From: Anagrus nilaparvatae
Taxonomy: Eukaryota > Arthropoda > Insecta > Hymenoptera > Mymaridae
Direction: 5' to 3'
Length of the DNA: 64,000 nucleotides
NCBI GenBank assembly: GCA_022575985.1
Contig: JAKSXM010000137.1
Location: 24,570,001 to 24,634,000 of the forward strand
Positions within the stretch are counted from its first letter, which is position 1. The number at the start of each line of letters is the position of its first letter. The position numbers were made by a program, and so were the translations under genes. Of the stretch, positions 61,976 to 64,000 are shown piece by piece. Below the pieces are notes generated by a model. It saw nothing but the letters and a program-made list of their open reading frames with translations, ran no database searches and was not told the origin of the DNA.

Positions 61976-63652
61976 CTCCAGTCAAATCACATTGGGAGGG
62001 GGGGGGTATTGCTTGCGGCCGCCACCAGATTTGGTCTACTATAGGTTTTTTGTGTCGCTGAACACGAAAATCAGGGTCTTTTCTATGAGAAATTGGGGCT
62101 TGACCCTTAAATTAGCCAAAACTACCCCTAGAACGGGTGTTTTTGCTACTTTCACAAAACTAGCTCTCCATTTGGTCTAGTAGGGTTTTTTGGGTCGCTG
62201 ATCACAAAAATCGATGTATTTTCAATTAAAACTTTACCCTTCACTCTAGTATAGGCCTGGAGCATGGTTTTATTTGAGATTTTTTTTGAAAGCATGCCCA
62301 TGGAATTTTTCGACGGTAATTTTAATTTTTGGTGTCGCCGATTCGAAATCCGAAGTCCGTTTTGACCTAACGTGGTCCAATTTTACGTAATTGCCCATTA
62401 TAGGTCATTTTTAACCTTTTTTTGCCATTTTTTGTTAAAATTTTTAATATATTACTATTTTTCTCACACTACACTAATGTTTTTTGGGTCTCTATACCTA
62501 ATTATTATATGTACTCATACAAAAAAACATGGTAGCCCATAATTGGGATTCTTAGGCTATTTTTTACGCTTTTTGGGCTAATTTTAGCTATTTTTATGAA
62601 ATAATACCAATTTTTATCTACAGCATCTGGTTTTTAATCGCCTATTATGGGCCACTGGACAGTATTTGTTAAAAAAAGATGTGTTATTTGCATTTAGTGA
62701 CCCGAAACCCACCAGCTGTAGAAAAAAATTGGTTTTAGTTCATAAAAATAGCTTAAATTACCCCAAAAACGTTAAAAACAGCCTATAAGTGCCTATTATG
62801 GGCTACTGCACCGTTTTTATTTTTTTCCATGGAGCTTTAATGGCATTTTAGGGTATTAAATAGCATTGCTGGCGACAGGACTATCATACGAAAATTTTTT
62901 TAAAAATTAAAAAAAAATTTTTTCGCATTGAACAAAATTTTTATTATGCCTCAAAATAACCCTTGAAGGGCTGTTTATTGTGATAACGTGGCAAATTTTA
63001 TGCACGAAAAAAAATGAATATTGGTTTTTTGAGCACAGCAAAATAAATATAAGAAAATTAAACACCAAAAAAAAATATTAATTTTTGAAACTAGTTTTTT
63101 AGACACAGTTTTTTAAACACGAAAAACAAAAATTTTAATTTTAATTATTAAAATTTTTTTTTTGTGTTTAAAAAACTGTGTCTAGAAAAATAGTTTCAAA
63201 AATTAGTATTTTTTTTGGTGTTTAATTTTCTTTTGTTTATTTTGCTGTGCTCAAAAAACCAATGTTCATTTTTTTTCGTGCACAAAATTTGTCGCGTCAT
63301 TGTGATCAGCGACCTAAAAAACCGTATTAGACTAAATCTTGGAGGGCAAAAGTGAAAATAGCGAAAACATTTTTAGGGGTAGTTTTGGCTACTTTAAGGG
63401 TGAAGAGTTAAGTTTTAATTGAAAATACATCGATTTTTGTGATCAGCGACCAAAAATACCCTTATTATACCAAAGGAAGGCTAGAGCAAAAACACCCCTT
63501 TTAGGGGTAGTTTTGGCTAATTTTAGGGTCAAACCCCAATTTCTTATAGAAAAGACCCCGATTTTCGTGTTCAGCTATCCAAAAAACCTGTAGTAGACTA
63601 AATCTGGTAGCGGCTACAAACAATACCACCAAAACCGTTATTTGACTGGAGT
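61976..63652. mobile_element. CTCCAGTC-family element, full length, nested in the foldback arm
   Basis: Ends are CTCCAGTCAAAT and ATTTGACTGGAG, with long inverted subterminal regions (~61976-62260 against ~63300-63652) carrying CACCAGATTTGGTCTACTAT, GAACACGAAAATCAGGGTCT and their complements. It splits the right arm of the foldback element between CGTGCTTAT and TATGCC, which are contiguous in the left arm, so it inserted later. Middle sequence 62270-62990 is unique, with no recognised frame. It is the longest member of the family in this window and the only one with both arms and both termini at this size. Confidence 0.85.
62992..63291. repeat. internal palindrome of the nested element
   Basis: TTTTATGCACGAAAAAAAAT near 62996 is mirrored by TTTTTTTTCGTGCACAAAAT near 63271, and GACACAGTTTTTTAAACACG by TGTGTTTAAAAAACTGTGTC nearer the centre at ~63142. 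Arms are about 140 bp with few differences. Confidence 0.85.
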
Positions 63653-63706
63653 ATATGCCAAAAAATCGAAAATCAAATTTTCAACTATCACAATGGTTCC
63701 TTATTA

Positions 63707-64000
63707 AAAAATTTTTTAATTTTATTGACTGCAGACGGAGATGTTAGTGCTTAAAATTCTCTTCATTTTTTAGCAACTACATTAATCAAGACTTTTTTAT
63801 AAAGTTTCTGGATTTATAAATTTTTATATAATATTTAGTACATTATTTAACATTGTTTCACTAAAAAAATTTGTTTATTTTCCAAATTTCCCCCCGAATA
63901 AATCCATATTTTGAAAATTATAAGTTATAGGTCAAAAATCAAGAAATGAAAAAATATTTTCTATTATTGTTATAAATTGAAATTATTTTTAGTGAATCGA
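63707..64000. other. right flank, nothing recognised
   Basis: AT-rich sequence after the foldback element. No receptor exon was recognised here. Confidence 0.5.

Larger units (their letters stand above)
58699..63706. mobile_element. large foldback (inverted-repeat) element, ~5 kb including a nested insertion
   Basis: The left arm runs from about 58818 to 61017; its complement runs from 61045 to ~61974 and resumes at 63655-63706 after a nested element. Matching landmarks: GGCATATAAGCACGTTTTGG (left, ~58857) against CAAAACGTGCTTAT (right, ~61961) plus TATGCCAAAAAATCG (right, ~63654); AAAACCGGTTTTTAAAAAAA against TTTTTTTAAAACCGGGTTTT; ACAACCATTATGGAATTAAG against TACCATAATGGTTGTGAAAT. The centre is AACGCTGCCAAGT facing its complement around a ~28-base spacer. 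A further AACGCTGCCAATTAATTG at 58699 suggests the left arm is an element with its own inverted ends. The left arm is longer because ~300-500-bp segments (GGACGTAATACTTAATTTTT type) are internally repeated. No transposase seen. Confidence 0.8.

Overview
This window is very AT-rich insect nuclear DNA with small, intron-split genes set among repeats and decayed transposons. The best guess is a hymenopteran parasitoid (braconid-like). The reasons are a 7tm_6 odorant receptor with the C-terminal residues VIKSAATYLNLLRKVML, a CYP4-clan P450, introns with GT/AG borders, and BEL/Pao and R1-like retroelement remnants. The species assignment is inference only. No prokaryotic, CRISPR or virus-derived gene cluster was seen.

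Layout. 1-3.6 kb: no recognisable gene. 3.6-7.1 kb: a dead non-LTR retrotransposon split by a ~3 kb composite insertion with an exact 8-bp target duplication. The insertion holds a 144-bp tandem repeat, a second reverse transcriptase remnant (itself hit by an ~88-bp hairpin MITE) and a 1.6 kb inverted array of ~102-bp units. 9.3-11.1 kb: an F-box/LRR gene with an uninterrupted coding region. 12.4-24.5 kb: a MITE, a tRNA-like (SINE-like) sequence, a BEL/Pao remnant, an R1-like non-LTR remnant and an ankyrin-type pseudogene. 24.5-37.4 kb: mostly non-coding, with two interleaved repeat families, a GC-rich island, mariner-like and CTCCAGTC-family inverted-repeat elements, and one possible short 5' coding exon.

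37.4-49.6 kb is the gene-dense core. Sec71/BIG (Arf guanine-exchange factor, minus strand, 14 exons, 1,725 codons that splice in frame) lies head-to-head with an eIF4G-like gene (plus strand, 7 exons, 796 codons) that ends without MA3 and W2 domains. The two share a ~2.2 kb intergenic region. 52-53.4 kb holds ~300-bp tandem repeats (an inverted copy of the family at 28.5 kb) and a MITE. 53.7-55.9 kb: a complete 8-exon CYP4-type P450 (512 aa) with glycine in place of the glutamate that normally tethers heme covalently in CYP4 enzymes. 56.8-58.3 kb: a complete 3-exon odorant receptor (433 aa, minus strand). A lone last exon of a second receptor follows at 58.5 kb. Just beyond it begins a ~5 kb foldback structure (58.7-63.7 kb), whose right arm was later invaded by a 1.7 kb CTCCAGTC-family element.

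The genes do not form one pathway. Sec71 acts at the trans-Golgi, eIF4G in translation initiation, CYP4 in lipid or xenobiotic oxidation, the receptor in olfaction, and the F-box protein probably in ubiquitin ligation. The most unusual content is the layered inverted-repeat architecture and the short eIF4G.
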